Source: Moorena sp. SIO3H5 (lineage in GTDB: Bacteria; Cyanobacteriota; Cyanobacteriia; Cyanobacteriales; Coleofasciculaceae). Taken from it: a DNA stretch of 43,465 bases. This document shows positions 30,684 to 39,690 of this stretch, in pieces; within the stretch, counting starts at the first letter, position 1; every line of letters begins with the position of its first letter. The position numbers and the translations under genes were made by a program. The notes beneath the pieces were generated by a model, which saw only the letters and a list, made by a program, of their open reading frames with translations, was not told the origin of the DNA and made no database searches. The stretch covers positions 1-43,465 of the forward strand of contig NZ_JAAHHS010000032.1 of assembly GCF_010692395.1 (NCBI RefSeq), in the 5' to 3' direction.

Positions 30684-32012
30684 ATGATTACGCTAAATAG
30701 TTCACCAATAGCTTGGTTAAATCGACAGTATTTGGATCTTGGTCCCCTTAACGGTGGGAAGCCGCATCATTATGGTATTGAATTTAGTTATCATAGTTTA
30801 GTGAATAATACTTCAATGCCATATGGTTTACAGGTAAATATATCTCCTTTGTTTCGAGAATCTCTCATCAAAGAAACTGGGATGTTTCAATACCGAGTTG
30901 ATCATCCATTACAACTTGCAAAGGCGTTACGTACTGAACGCTGGGAAAAGCTCTGTGAGTATTTATCAAACTATCAAGAACTTCCAACTCTTACCAAACT
31001 GCGAGTGATGAATCTTTTGAGAAGCTTGTGCTTTCATAAGATAGTTAAAGAGTACATACCAGAGATGGCTGGTTCAGTAATTGCCGACAATATAGATCTT
31101 GCTCGTCTAGCATTGTGTAGAACTCTTTCTAGCCGGATTTATCACTTTGGTGATGGCACTTTTGATTATATCAAAGAGATTGAAACTATTGCTAATAATG
31201 CTCCATCAGGGAGTCGGGTAAAAATCAATGCTTCTTTACAGCTTGTAGTTGAATATGCCAAAACTTTTGGAGATTTAGCGGCAACTGAGTTTTGGTTTGA
31301 AGCTGTTACCAAGGAAATTCAAAACTTAAAATCTTCACTGAACGACTTTGAGTACAATTTGTTAATGAGTGTCTACTATCGTTCTGTTTCTTTTATTCCC
31401 TTCTTGCGCAGGGATAAAGAGAAAGTAGTTGAAGAAATGAGTTTATGCGAATCTTATGCAAGAAATCTGACTTGCGATAATGAATTACAAGAAGTTGTAG
31501 CGCGTGAAAATCTCAGCCTTTGCATAGAAAGCCGTTCTAAAGAAGCTATATGGCTAAAAAATCTAGATCTCGCTGAAGAACGAGTACGCTTGATAGTGCA
31601 GATGGAGCCTTTAGAACCTAGATACCATCTTGAGTTGGCTGAAGTTCTGACTAAGCAAGGTAAAATTGAAGAAGCAGCCAAAGTATATCGGTCAGCAACA
31701 AGGTTAGGTCCTCCAGGGACTCCAGTAGCATGGTTTATGGCAGGTCAGTGTCATGAGAAAATGGGTGAACTAGAAGTAGCGAGTGACTGTTATCTTGCTT
31801 CTATCCAAATAGAGCCAGAGGCGATTTCGGTTGTCGAACAACTCTCTGATTTAGCTCCTCGTTTAGGAAATATAGCCCTGAAAAATTGGAGTAATTTACG
31901 TTTAGCTGAACTCCAAGAAATGCAGCGAAAATTAAAACCTAAAGCTAGATCTAGATACCAAAGTGAATCGTTGTCTGAATTAAAGAGAGCGGCGGATAAA
32001 GCATTAGTTTGA
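30684..32012 (+). CDS. TPR-containing protein of unknown function
   Basis: A 442-residue soluble protein without signal peptide or membrane segment. The N-terminal half is not recognised. Residues about 290-400 are helical repeats of tetratricopeptide type: RYHLELAEVLTKQGKIEEAA, KVYRSATRLGPPGTPVAWFM, AGQCHEKMGELEVASDCYLA, SIQIEPEA. The C-terminus is basic. It follows the last precursor and faces the export operon, so it could be a scaffold or regulator of the pathway, but nothing in the sequence proves a link. It is AT-rich like the second kinase/HopA1 pair. Confidence 0.65.
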   Translation: MITLNSSPIAWLNRQYLDLGPLNGGKPHHYGIEFSYHSLVNNTSMPYGLQVNISPLFRESLIKETGMFQYRVDHPLQLAKALRTERWEKLCEYLSNYQELPTLTKLRVMNLLRSLCFHKIVKEYIPEMAGSVIADNIDLARLALCRTLSSRIYHFGDGTFDYIKEIETIANNAPSGSRVKINASLQLVVEYAKTFGDLAATEFWFEAVTKEIQNLKSSLNDFEYNLLMSVYYRSVSFIPFLRRDKEKVVEEMSLCESYARNLTCDNELQEVVARENLSLCIESRSKEAIWLKNLDLAEERVRLIVQMEPLEPRYHLELAEVLTKQGKIEEAAKVYRSATRLGPPGTPVAWFMAGQCHEKMGELEVASDCYLASIQIEPEAISVVEQLSDLAPRLGNIALKNWSNLRLAELQEMQRKLKPKARSRYQSESLSELKRAADKALV

Positions 32013-32090
32013 CACAAAAATAAAAATATCAATTGCTTTGAATACCATATTCCGATTAGGGCGTGTTTTTAAACTGTAACCGTAACCAAA

Positions 32091-32225
32091 TCAGCTGTTA
32101 ACCTTCCATGCAACATTTACCAGCGGTGCGGCAAAGCCGAATTGAATCATAGCTGTATAATTAGCAGTAAGCTTCTTATATTGCGTAGGGATACGGCCTT
32201 TAAGGAAGTTGCGGGCAAAATTGTT
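32091..32225 (-). pseudogene. Possible transposase C-terminal remnant
   Basis: The minus strand between 32225 and a TGA at 32091 is open and reads NNFARNFLKGRIPTQYKK, LTANYTAMIQFGFAAPLVNV. The RNFLKG phrase resembles the C-terminal part of DDE transposases of the IS5 type, but the following residues do not fit well. No start or catalytic part is present. Confidence 0.35.
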
Positions 32226-32260
32226 TGACTCGCTTGATTTTATTAGGATACAACGAGTTT

Positions 32261-32292
32261 AAAGTAATACGCCCTCGAGGGCGTATTACTTT
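32261..32292 (+). terminator. Perfect 32-bp palindrome between convergent genes
   Basis: AAAGTAATACGCCCTC followed by its exact complement. It lies 11 bp beyond the stop of the parvulin-like gene (minus strand) and after the plus-strand TPR gene, ending in TTT on both strands, so it suits a bidirectional terminator. As it has no loop, it would form a hairpin with the central bases unpaired. Confidence 0.65.
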
Positions 32293-32303
32293 AGAAGTTG
32301 TAG

Positions 32304-33065
32304 TTAAGACTTAGAACTTAAGCTACTGGCTTCAAGTTCCTTAACAACTTCAACTTCTCCAATCTGTTGCTTCAACCACCCAGTAAACAAATCAGACATA
32401 ATCTCAGACCGCAACTTATCATCCAATTCCGATTTAACAATCTCCTCAACCAAAATCAGATGCACTCCCTGAGAACTCACAATCGGCTTAAGCAACTGTG
32501 GCGGCTCAGCAGCAAAAACAGCAGCAGAAATTTCCGGCTTAAACTCCTGACGCTTAACAATTCCCCGATATCCTCCAGAGCGCCGTAACTCAGTATCCTG
32601 GATGTATTCGTGAGCAATCTCATAGAAACTCGTCTCCCCTTCATCCAGGGCATAAAACAGTTCCATGGCTAGGTCTTTATCATCTAAAACCACTTCGTAA
32701 ATAACGGCAGCAGCATAATCGAGCTGATGTTCAAAGAAATAGGGTTCAACCTTATCCCCAAACAGATGTTGAACTAACTTATTAGCAATCAAATTAGTGT
32801 ACACTATTTCTTCAAAATCATCTAAAGACAGACTATATTTTTGCAGCCATGCCCAAGTGTCTTCTGAATTCTCAAGTTTGTTCATTAACCGGAATTGGTC
32901 TGCTGCCTGTTGAAGGTCTTCAATTTCTACATGGATGCCAGCACTTTCGGCAGTAGCCGCAATAATCTTGCGCTTCACAATCCCTTCAATCATGTCAGGG
33001 ATTTGGCAGTTTAGCTTAACTTGGTGAAAAATATCTTCAGTGGTAATCGTAATAGCTGGTAACAT
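32304..33065 (-). CDS. Parvulin-like peptidyl-prolyl isomerase of the export operon
   Basis: A 253-residue protein. The N-terminal ~110 residues are helical and SurA/PrsA-like. The C-terminal half carries a parvulin-type domain: FYEIAHEYIQDTELRRSGGY, RGIVKRQEFKPEISAAVFAA, LLKPIVSSQGVHLILVEEIV. Proteins of this kind accompany HlyD/C39 peptide exporters in cyanobacteria and may help fold or hold the substrate. No signal peptide is evident, so the site of action is unclear. It is last in the minus-strand operon after HlyD. Its start is preceded by a pyrimidine heptad array with no Shine-Dalgarno sequence. Two truncated copies of its 3' part stand before precursors C and J. Confidence 0.75.
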   Translation of the reverse strand: MLPAITITTEDIFHQVKLNCQIPDMIEGIVKRKIIAATAESAGIHVEIEDLQQAADQFRLMNKLENSEDTWAWLQKYSLSLDDFEEIVYTNLIANKLVQHLFGDKVEPYFFEHQLDYAAAVIYEVVLDDKDLAMELFYALDEGETSFYEIAHEYIQDTELRRSGGYRGIVKRQEFKPEISAAVFAAEPPQLLKPIVSSQGVHLILVEEIVKSELDDKLRSEIMSDLFTGWLKQQIGEVEVVKELEASSLSSKS

Positions 33066-33336
33066 GATTATTTATTGGTAGTTGGTAGGGAATAGGGAAC
33101 AGGGAACAGGGAGTAGGGAGCAGGGAGCAGGGAGCAGGGAGGTCTTGGGGGTTTCCACGACAGTTGCTGATTTTGTCTAACTCCCCACACTCCCACCCCA
33201 TCCCATTCAAGTCCCCCAAACTTGGGGGATTTAGGGGGCTACTTCCCACACCTCCCTCTCTTTCACTACTCCCTACTCCCTGCTCCCTACTCCCTAATAA
33301 AACCTAAGACGTTGTATCTCACCCAATTGATAATTC
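33066..33336 (-). repeat. Intergenic heptad arrays between HlyD and the parvulin-like gene
   Basis: 33087-33140 is GGGAACA/GGGAGCA heptad sequence, which on the coding strand is a pyrimidine tract ending about 20 bp before the ATG. 33260-33297 is a second array of opposite polarity near the HlyD stop. Between them are CCCACACTCCCA-type low-complexity tracts and the palindrome CAAGTCCCCCAAACTTGGGGG (33207-33227). Confidence 0.7.
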
Positions 33337-34890
33337 CTACAATTCCAAACCCCCCTGCTGCAACTTCTTAAAGGGATCCAGAACTAAATCCATAATCCGA
33401 CGCTGCCTGACAATTACTTCTGCTGTTGCGGTGTCCCCTGGACGGAGAGCAATACATTCCTTTGGTGTGGGCATACAGGTTTTATTGAGTTTAATTTCTA
33501 GGTCATAGGTAGGCACTTTACCCTGCTCCGTTTCTGTCACCTTGGAGGTTGGAGAAATCTTGATTACTGTTCCTTCTACTACTCCATAGTCTTGAAAAGG
33601 ATAAGCATCAAACTTCATTTTTACTGCCATTCCTTCCCGTAAGGAGCCACTTTCTGAAATAGCGATCTGGGCTCGCAGGGAAAGGAAGGACTCCTTTGGG
33701 GCAATTTCGACTATAGTGTCTCCAGGTTGCACTACAGCCCCGGCACTTTTGATTGGTGACTGAAACACGATTCCCTCGATCGGGGCGGCTAACATCCTTT
33801 GATTTAACTGAAATTCCAAGGATTTAATCTGACTTTTACTCTGGGATAGTTCGGCTTGGAGGGTAGTAATTTGGGTTTCTATATTATTCAGTTGTTCCTC
33901 ACTTTTTAGTAACGCCAGCTTACCAGAATGAACCAAGGTTTTATAACTCCGTTCTTGCTCTTGCAAGCGCAGGCGTGCTTGTTTAATATCAGCGGAGGCT
34001 TGATGAATGGTCTTTTCATAACTACCTTGTTGCTCTTTCAGGCGAGACTGAGCTTGTTTTATTTCTAATTCAGTTCTAATGATATTTTTCTGGGCTTCTT
34101 TGGCTGACTGTTCAACATCTAAAAAGCGTTCTTTTGACAAAACCCCCTCTTTATAAGCATTTTGGTAACGGGGAATTTTTTCCTCAGCACTTTCTAAACG
34201 AATGGTTTCTAATTCATAGGCAACCTTGCTAGACTCTATCGCCCCTCGTGCCTGCTCTATTTGTGCCAATAGTTCTTCTTTTTGTAAACTGTAGGCGAAT
34301 TTAAACGCTTCCAGATTCTGCCGTGCTTGCTCGACTTGCGCCTGTTTTTCTAACTCTTGAGCTTGGTTTTGTTGCTCCTGGGTACGCAGAGCTAGTATCA
34401 ATTGGTTTTTCAGCACCTCTAATTGATTCAGGCGATTCTGTTGCCCTTCTAATTTTTTTTGTTCCTGCTGAAGTTCAGTGCTAACTAACTCCGATTCCAG
34501 TTCTAGTAAGGTTTGACCAGCCGTTACCAATTCCCCTTCTTTGACCTTAATTGCTGCTACGGTTCCTGCTACTGGAGCATCAAGTTTGATAGTTTCCCCC
34601 GTAGGTTCCAATCTTCCTCTGGCTTTCCCGGTTTCATCCACCTGAGCGAAGATCGCCCAAGGTAACGCAATACCGATAAATACCATCAAAAAATACAGTA
34701 ATCCCCTTGTCCAAACCTGGGGTAATGTATCCAGCAGTTCCTTAGTAGCATAAGACCATTCGTGACCCTGAAATGGTTGATCATTCCTAGGTTGAGGAGT
34801 CGTTTCTTGCGTGAGTAACTCCTCATAGCCACGCTGGTCTGGAATAGTTTGAGTAGGAGTATGTCCATTCAATGTATGATTTTCAGGCAT
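33337..34890 (-). CDS. HlyD-family membrane-fusion adaptor of the peptide exporter
   Basis: A 517-residue protein: cytoplasmic N-terminus, one membrane segment near residues 61-82 ([20 protein letters not shown]), a biotinyl-lipoyl-like half ([19 protein letters not shown]), a long coiled coil of about 230 residues rich in Gln, Glu and Lys, the second lipoyl half ([13 protein letters not shown]) and a beta-barrel C-terminus. This is the periplasmic adaptor that links the ABC transporter to the outer membrane. The start is set at [10 protein letters not shown], because the upstream in-frame extension ([16 protein letters not shown] and similar) is translated heptad repeat. A TolC-like pore is not in the window. 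Confidence 0.88.
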   Translation of the reverse strand: MPENHTLNGHTPTQTIPDQRGYEELLTQETTPQPRNDQPFQGHEWSYATKELLDTLPQVWTRGLLYFLMVFIGIALPWAIFAQVDETGKARGRLEPTGETIKLDAPVAGTVAAIKVKEGELVTAGQTLLELESELVSTELQQEQKKLEGQQNRLNQLEVLKNQLILALRTQEQQNQAQELEKQAQVEQARQNLEAFKFAYSLQKEELLAQIEQARGAIESSKVAYELETIRLESAEEKIPRYQNAYKEGVLSKERFLDVEQSAKEAQKNIIRTELEIKQAQSRLKEQQGSYEKTIHQASADIKQARLRLQEQERSYKTLVHSGKLALLKSEEQLNNIETQITTLQAELSQSKSQIKSLEFQLNQRMLAAPIEGIVFQSPIKSAGAVVQPGDTIVEIAPKESFLSLRAQIAISESGSLREGMAVKMKFDAYPFQDYGVVEGTVIKISPTSKVTETEQGKVPTYDLEIKLNKTCMPTPKECIALRPGDTATAEVIVRQRRIMDLVLDPFKKLQQGGLEL

Positions 34891-35218
34891 AGCAGTATTT
34901 CCATTTGAGTTGTGAACATAGGATTGATGGGAAAAGGGAGCAGGGAGCAGGGAGCAGGGAGCAGGGAACAGGGAGCAGGGAATAGGGAACAGGGAGCAGG
35001 GAGCAGGGAATGGGCAAAAGGCAAGAGGCAATAGGCAAGAGGCAATAGGCAAAAGGCAAAAGGCAATAGGCAAAAGGCAATAGGCAAAAGGCAAGAGGCA
35101 AGAGGCAAGAGTAATCAACGAATTTTTTCCCACACCCTATTCCCCACACCCCACACCCCACACCCTACTCCCTGTTCCCTGTTCCCTGTTCCCTGTTCCC
35201 TTTTCCCTTTTCCCTGCG
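34891..35218 (-). repeat. Intergenic heptad arrays in inverted polarity between the ABC and HlyD genes
   Basis: 34935-35112 holds GGGAGCA, GGCAAGA and GGCAATA heptads (pyrimidine-rich on the coding strand, next to the HlyD start). 35160-35214 holds TTCCCTG heptads (purine-rich on the coding strand, next to the ABC stop). The two arms are complementary in the operon mRNA. CCCCACACCCCACACC low-complexity sequence lies between them. Confidence 0.8.
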
Positions 35219-37954
35219 CTATAACTGCTGCTGATTGAGATAGAAATAATGTCCTCGCTTTGCCATTAAGTCTTCGTGAGTACCGCTTTCTATCAAGACC
35301 CCTCTATCCAGGACTAAAATCAGGTCAGCTTTCCGTACGGTAGAAAGACGGTGAGCAATCACTAGGGTGGTGCGGTTTTTGAGAATAGTATTGAGATTGG
35401 TCTGAATAATCCGCTCGGATTCCGCATCCAGGTGGGAGGTGGCTTCATCGAAAATTAATAGGCGGGGATTTCCCAACAGGGCGCGAGCAATGGCTAAACG
35501 CTGTCGCTGTCCCCCAGACAACATCCCACCTCCCTCCCCAATCTCGGTTTCATAGCCCATGGGCAGTTTTTGGATAAATTCATCGGCACCGGCGAGTTTT
35601 GCTGCTGTGATAATTTCGTCTAAGCTAGCTGAGGGATAAGCCAGACCGATGTTTTCTCGAATTGTCCCTCCAAACAGAAAGGTATCTTGATCAACCACAC
35701 CAATTTGCTGGCGCAAGGAGCCTAAGGAAAGACTGGTGATATCTTGCCCATCAATCAACACTTTCCCATCTGAGGGAAGATACAGCCCCAACATTAACTT
35801 GGAAATAGTGCTTTTCCCGGAACCACTGCGCCCCACTAGGGCGACCATTTGCCCTGGTTTTACCTCAAAACTAAGATTTTCCAGGACATTGGAATCACTT
35901 TCTGGGTGATAGCGGAAGGTGACCTGATCAAAACGAATGTGACCGCGCAATTCAGGTAATGATTGCCGTGCTTGATGGTGCAAATCTTCTTCTGGTTGGT
36001 AATCCAGCACATCATTGATGCGCTCCATGGCAATCACGACTTCCTGAAATTCATTCCAAAGTACCGTGATCCGCTTGAAAGGGGTGATCACTTGACCCAG
36101 CAACATATTAAAAGCGACCAATTGCCCAATGGTAAGCTGATTTTGAATTACCAACCATGCCCCAAACCAAAGCAGTGCGGTAGTGGCTAACCCCTCGATG
36201 GTATTGCTGAAAATCTGGAGTCGATTGCTAATCACTTGCCCAGAAAAGTTAGTTTTAACTTCTTTATTTAATAACTCTTCCCAATGCCAGCGTACGGTTT
36301 GCTCAACTGCTGTAGACTTGACAGTGCGGACACCAGAAAGCACTTCAATCAGATAACTGCTTTCTTTTGCGATCGCATTAAATACTTCCCGAGAAATTCG
36401 TTTTAAAAACGGTGTAGAAATCAACGCTAGCAGGAAAAAAGGTGGTACAATTACCAAAATTAGCAGCGCCATCTTCCAACTGTACCAAAACATCAATCCC
36501 ACATAGATAAAAACTGTTAGTAAATCTAGCAGGATAGATAACGCTTCACCGGTTAGAAACCGCTCAATTTTACGATTTTCCTGAATCCGGGAGGTAATAT
36601 CACCCACAAAACGAGACTCAAAGAAACCTAAAGGTAATCGCAAGGTATGGCTGATAAACCCCACAATCAGTGCTAGGTCTACTTTATTTGCGGTGTGGTC
36701 AAGCAAATATTGCCGCAACCCGGTAATCGCAACCCGAAACATAGTAAACATCAGCAATCCTAACCCCACAGCAGTTAGGGTGAGGGTGCTCCGTTGCACC
36801 ACCACTCGGTCTAAAATTATCTGGGTAAATATGGGGGTAACCAGACCAAATATCTGGATCATCAGGGAAGCAAAAAATACCTCCAGCAACACGACACTGT
36901 GAGGCTTTACCAACTCAAAAAATTGCCAGAAGGAGGTCTTACTTTCTTTGGTATCCTTCAGGATTGCTGTAGGTTCCAGTAGCAGTGCATAACCAGTCCA
37001 ATCGGCTTTGAATTCCTGGTGACTCAGAGTTTTTTGACCAAGAGCAGGGTCACCAATTACCACATGCTTAGGGGTAATTTCATAAACAACAATAAAGTGT
37101 TTTCCTTCCCAGTGAACAATAGCAGGTAGCTGTTGTTTTGCCAGTTGATCCAGACTAGCTTTCACCGGTCGAGTGGAAAAGCCAATACTTTCCGCCGCTG
37201 CTGATAGTCCCCGCAATGAAGCACCATTACGGTCGGCATTGGAGATATCTCGCAAACGGTTAACACTGAATCGTTTCCCCCAATAACGACCGATCATCAC
37301 CAGACAAGCAGCACCACAGTCAGAACCACTCTGTTGGGCAAAAAACGGATAGCGCCGGATCACTCGCTGCCACAAATGACCAACTTTTTGAGTAGGGCTA
37401 GGAAAGTAAGCTTTGCTGATGGTTTGCTTGGGCTTTTGGTCTCCTGAGGTGGGAATCTGTTTTTTCTCCCCTACTTCCCCTACTTTCTCTGCTTCTGCCA
37501 AAGGGCTCTCCGAGGGCATCACCAGGGAATTGTGCCCTTGGGCCTGACGATAAAAATGCTCGCGGATTTGGGGATGTTTGCTAATCAGGGGAAATAACAG
37601 TTCTGGAGTTAGATAACAGAGCTTAGTTTTGAGGGAAGCTCTAGCTGAGTAGCACTCAAAAGACTCTTCTGGAAAGAAAGTACACTCCCCAAAGGACGCT
37701 CCAGCTTCTAAGTTGGTAATTAACTCCCCCGCGCTATTAATCAGTCTGACCTTTCCGGAAATCACAATATAAATGCCAGCCTCAGCATCTGTTGACTGCC
37801 AAAATTGACCGACCGTTGGCTCGCGATATTTTATTTGTTTGAGAGAGCGTGATACCTCTAATTCTGAAAGAGAATGGCCTAGAGTATTAGCTAGTTGCTG
37901 AGGAGAAATCAGTGGATTAGATCTAGGATTAGATTTAGATATATGTCGAACCAT
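35219..37954 (-). CDS. C39-peptidase ABC transporter with N-terminal cyclic-nucleotide-binding-like domain
   Basis: A 911-residue protein from the ATG at 37954, 4 bp after the preceding gene's stop; an earlier in-frame ATG overlaps that gene and is less likely. Order of domains: cyclic-nucleotide-binding-like barrel (about 45-155: GIYIVISGKVRLIN, GASFGECTFFPEESFE); C39 bacteriocin peptidase (about 205-345) with Cys in QSGSDCGAACL, His in WEGKHFIVVYE and Asp in VIGDPALG; six-helix membrane domain; ATPase with Walker A GRSGSGKST, signature LSGGQRQRLAIARA, Walker B LLIFDEATSHLD and AHRLST. It should cleave leaders after Gly-Gly and export the cores, matching the twelve precursors upstream. Confidence 0.92.
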   Translation of the reverse strand: MVRHISKSNPRSNPLISPQQLANTLGHSLSELEVSRSLKQIKYREPTVGQFWQSTDAEAGIYIVISGKVRLINSAGELITNLEAGASFGECTFFPEESFECYSARASLKTKLCYLTPELLFPLISKHPQIREHFYRQAQGHNSLVMPSESPLAEAEKVGEVGEKKQIPTSGDQKPKQTISKAYFPSPTQKVGHLWQRVIRRYPFFAQQSGSDCGAACLVMIGRYWGKRFSVNRLRDISNADRNGASLRGLSAAAESIGFSTRPVKASLDQLAKQQLPAIVHWEGKHFIVVYEITPKHVVIGDPALGQKTLSHQEFKADWTGYALLLEPTAILKDTKESKTSFWQFFELVKPHSVVLLEVFFASLMIQIFGLVTPIFTQIILDRVVVQRSTLTLTAVGLGLLMFTMFRVAITGLRQYLLDHTANKVDLALIVGFISHTLRLPLGFFESRFVGDITSRIQENRKIERFLTGEALSILLDLLTVFIYVGLMFWYSWKMALLILVIVPPFFLLALISTPFLKRISREVFNAIAKESSYLIEVLSGVRTVKSTAVEQTVRWHWEELLNKEVKTNFSGQVISNRLQIFSNTIEGLATTALLWFGAWLVIQNQLTIGQLVAFNMLLGQVITPFKRITVLWNEFQEVVIAMERINDVLDYQPEEDLHHQARQSLPELRGHIRFDQVTFRYHPESDSNVLENLSFEVKPGQMVALVGRSGSGKSTISKLMLGLYLPSDGKVLIDGQDITSLSLGSLRQQIGVVDQDTFLFGGTIRENIGLAYPSASLDEIITAAKLAGADEFIQKLPMGYETEIGEGGGMLSGGQRQRLAIARALLGNPRLLIFDEATSHLDAESERIIQTNLNTILKNRTTLVIAHRLSTVRKADLILVLDRGVLIESGTHEDLMAKRGHYFYLNQQQL

Positions 37955-37958
37955 AATC

Positions 37959-38552
37959 TCATACCATGTTGCTGGGATTGAATAGCCAAAAACTATTGGA
38001 ATCGGAGCCATTAGCGGATTTCAGGTCAGAAATAAAGATGCTGTGACCATCCTTTTCCTGTCTGCTAGGGGAGTTAACCTTTCTCCGTGTTGGTATCGTC
38101 GATAATCCCATGTCTTTGAGCAATCGTTGCAGGTGGCGATTGCTGAGTTCAATTCCGAATTCTTTGGCCAGATGTTTGTTTAACCAATTCACTGTCCAAC
38201 GGCGAAAGGAATACCCATAATCCCGGGGACTCTGGTTAATCAGTTCCTTCAAACGCTCTAAATACTGCTCATTGACTGCCTTCGGGCGACCAATGGGACA
38301 ATCCTGCCATTGGTGAGCCATCCCACTACGAGCGATATGCATCCAATGTCTTACTGTTGCGGCACAACACCCCAAGGTTTGACAAATTTCCGTTTGAGAT
38401 TTGCCCTCATCTGCCAATAACATAATTTGAATCCGCTGACGGTAGGACTCATGTAAATCCTCTTCTAGGCTTTTTTGGAGCAGTTTGCGTTGGAATGCTG
38501 TTAAATAATGACTTTGAGGAATTTTGGCGTCTTTACCTTGATTTTTGTCCAT
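37959..38552 (-). CDS. Helix-turn-helix protein related to the N-terminal part of IS630-type transposases
   Basis: A 197-residue protein. It has two helix-turn-helix units: QIMLLADEGKSQTEICQTLG, CCAATVRHWMHIAR, then a winged-helix part with the basic region GRPKAVNEQYLERLKELINQ, SPRDYGYSFRRWTVNWLNKH, LSNRHLQRLLKDMGLS. This is the DNA-binding half of IS630-like transposases; the DDE catalytic half is absent and the protein ends after a Ser-rich tail. It stops 4 bp before the transporter ATG, so it is first gene of the export operon. It could be a domesticated repressor or activator of export, or a truncated transposase that happens to lead the operon. Confidence 0.7.
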   Translation of the reverse strand: MDKNQGKDAKIPQSHYLTAFQRKLLQKSLEEDLHESYRQRIQIMLLADEGKSQTEICQTLGCCAATVRHWMHIARSGMAHQWQDCPIGRPKAVNEQYLERLKELINQSPRDYGYSFRRWTVNWLNKHLAKEFGIELSNRHLQRLLKDMGLSTIPTRRKVNSPSRQEKDGHSIFISDLKSANGSDSNSFWLFNPSNMV

Positions 38553-39690
38553 ATCAAATTGAAGTAAGGTAAAACACAGTACATCTATACTCCGTCGAGA
38601 TTAACAACGGGAGTTTTTTATGGGAGTTTTTTCTGTCGGAAAAACTATGGGTTGCCATAAAGTAGATGTAGTTTAAACCCTGAAAAGCTATAGCGCTGCG
38701 CGCTTCGGATCAGGGAACTTGGGATCAGGGAACTTTGGATTAGGAAACAGCAGGAAAGAGTAATGCAGCGCGTTCTTGGGGGTCTCCACGGGGCTTTCAA
38801 GCTGCAGACGCAGGTGACCCATGCAGCCCCTCCCCATTAGCAACAACGCGCTTTGAGATTGGTTTGAGCAATTATTATTCCCTTGAATTTGGAAACACCA
38901 TTAGACCCATTGCTATAGCTAGTTTTTTCAGTGGAGTGGAAGCCTGAGTTAATGCATTTCCCTGGGTAAGACTTTAAAGGTGAGTGTTATAGTTCACCAT
39001 TTGCTACATGAGCTGAGTTTTTTGGTTCGTGAACCATTACGATGGCTGCACGCTGCTACATGTATAAGCAATGTTGAGTTGGTAGTAACGGCTTCTTTGC
39101 CTATTATTCACTCATAATAGGTAATGCTGACAGTACCCAAAAGGGTACTGTTTCACTGCGCTTTCTGTGTTAAGGCAATATCCAGAATATGCATTTAAAT
39201 TTCAGTCCGAGCCACTTATTGATGTGTAGGCGTAATCGGCCAGAATTGGGATGAAAACCTCTCTGGGTAAGGGAAAAAGGTCAATTGCGTGAAAGTGAAT
39301 ACTTAATCATATACGCCTTGAAGGTGAATCGCCCGCCCCATCTAGGTTGATCGGTGATGGGATTGCAAGATTGTATCAAAGTCCCGCTATCTGGTATTTG
39401 ATTCATGACGATAACTCATCCTTACGGGTTTAGGACTACCAAGAGTATTAACCTTTATTGGTTGCCCTCACTCTAATTAATGTCTCCAAAAAATCAATTT
39501 TTATACAATTTTATGTAAATTTTTGTAACGAATATCAAATATAGCACTACCCATTAAGATTTTTTTTCTAAACTCGGAAACCTAGTCCTAGCTTACTTCT
39601 GACTTGCCCGTAGCGCTATCTGGAGTGGGCTTGGGTTCCTCTTGCCTGTTGCCTGTTGCCTGTTGCCTCTTGCCTTTCCCTAGCTGACGG
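38553..39690. other. Long intergenic region with repeats and several strong hairpins
   Basis: No gene is seen in 1.1 kb. Near 38612 is a tandem GGGAGTTTTTTATGGGAGTTTTTT. At 38690-38860 are heptad-like GGGAACTTGGGATCA units and palindromic GCAGCGCG repeats. At 39024-39150 three perfect hairpins follow each other: GGTTC/GAACC, CCTATTAT/ATAATAGG (39100-39121) and CAGTACCC/GGGTACTG (39131-39150, followed by TTT). They suggest a structured RNA or a degraded element. 39639-39675 is another heptad array (GCCTGTT). The promoter of the export operon should lie near 38560-38640, but I cannot place it. Confidence 0.45.

Noticed and set aside
34891..35133. N-terminal hydrophobic extension of HlyD that looks like a signal or membrane region
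   Set aside because: The Leu-Pro-Ile-Ala-Cys repeats are heptad array read in frame; HlyD adaptors of this type begin with a short cytoplasmic stretch, here MPENHTLNG.
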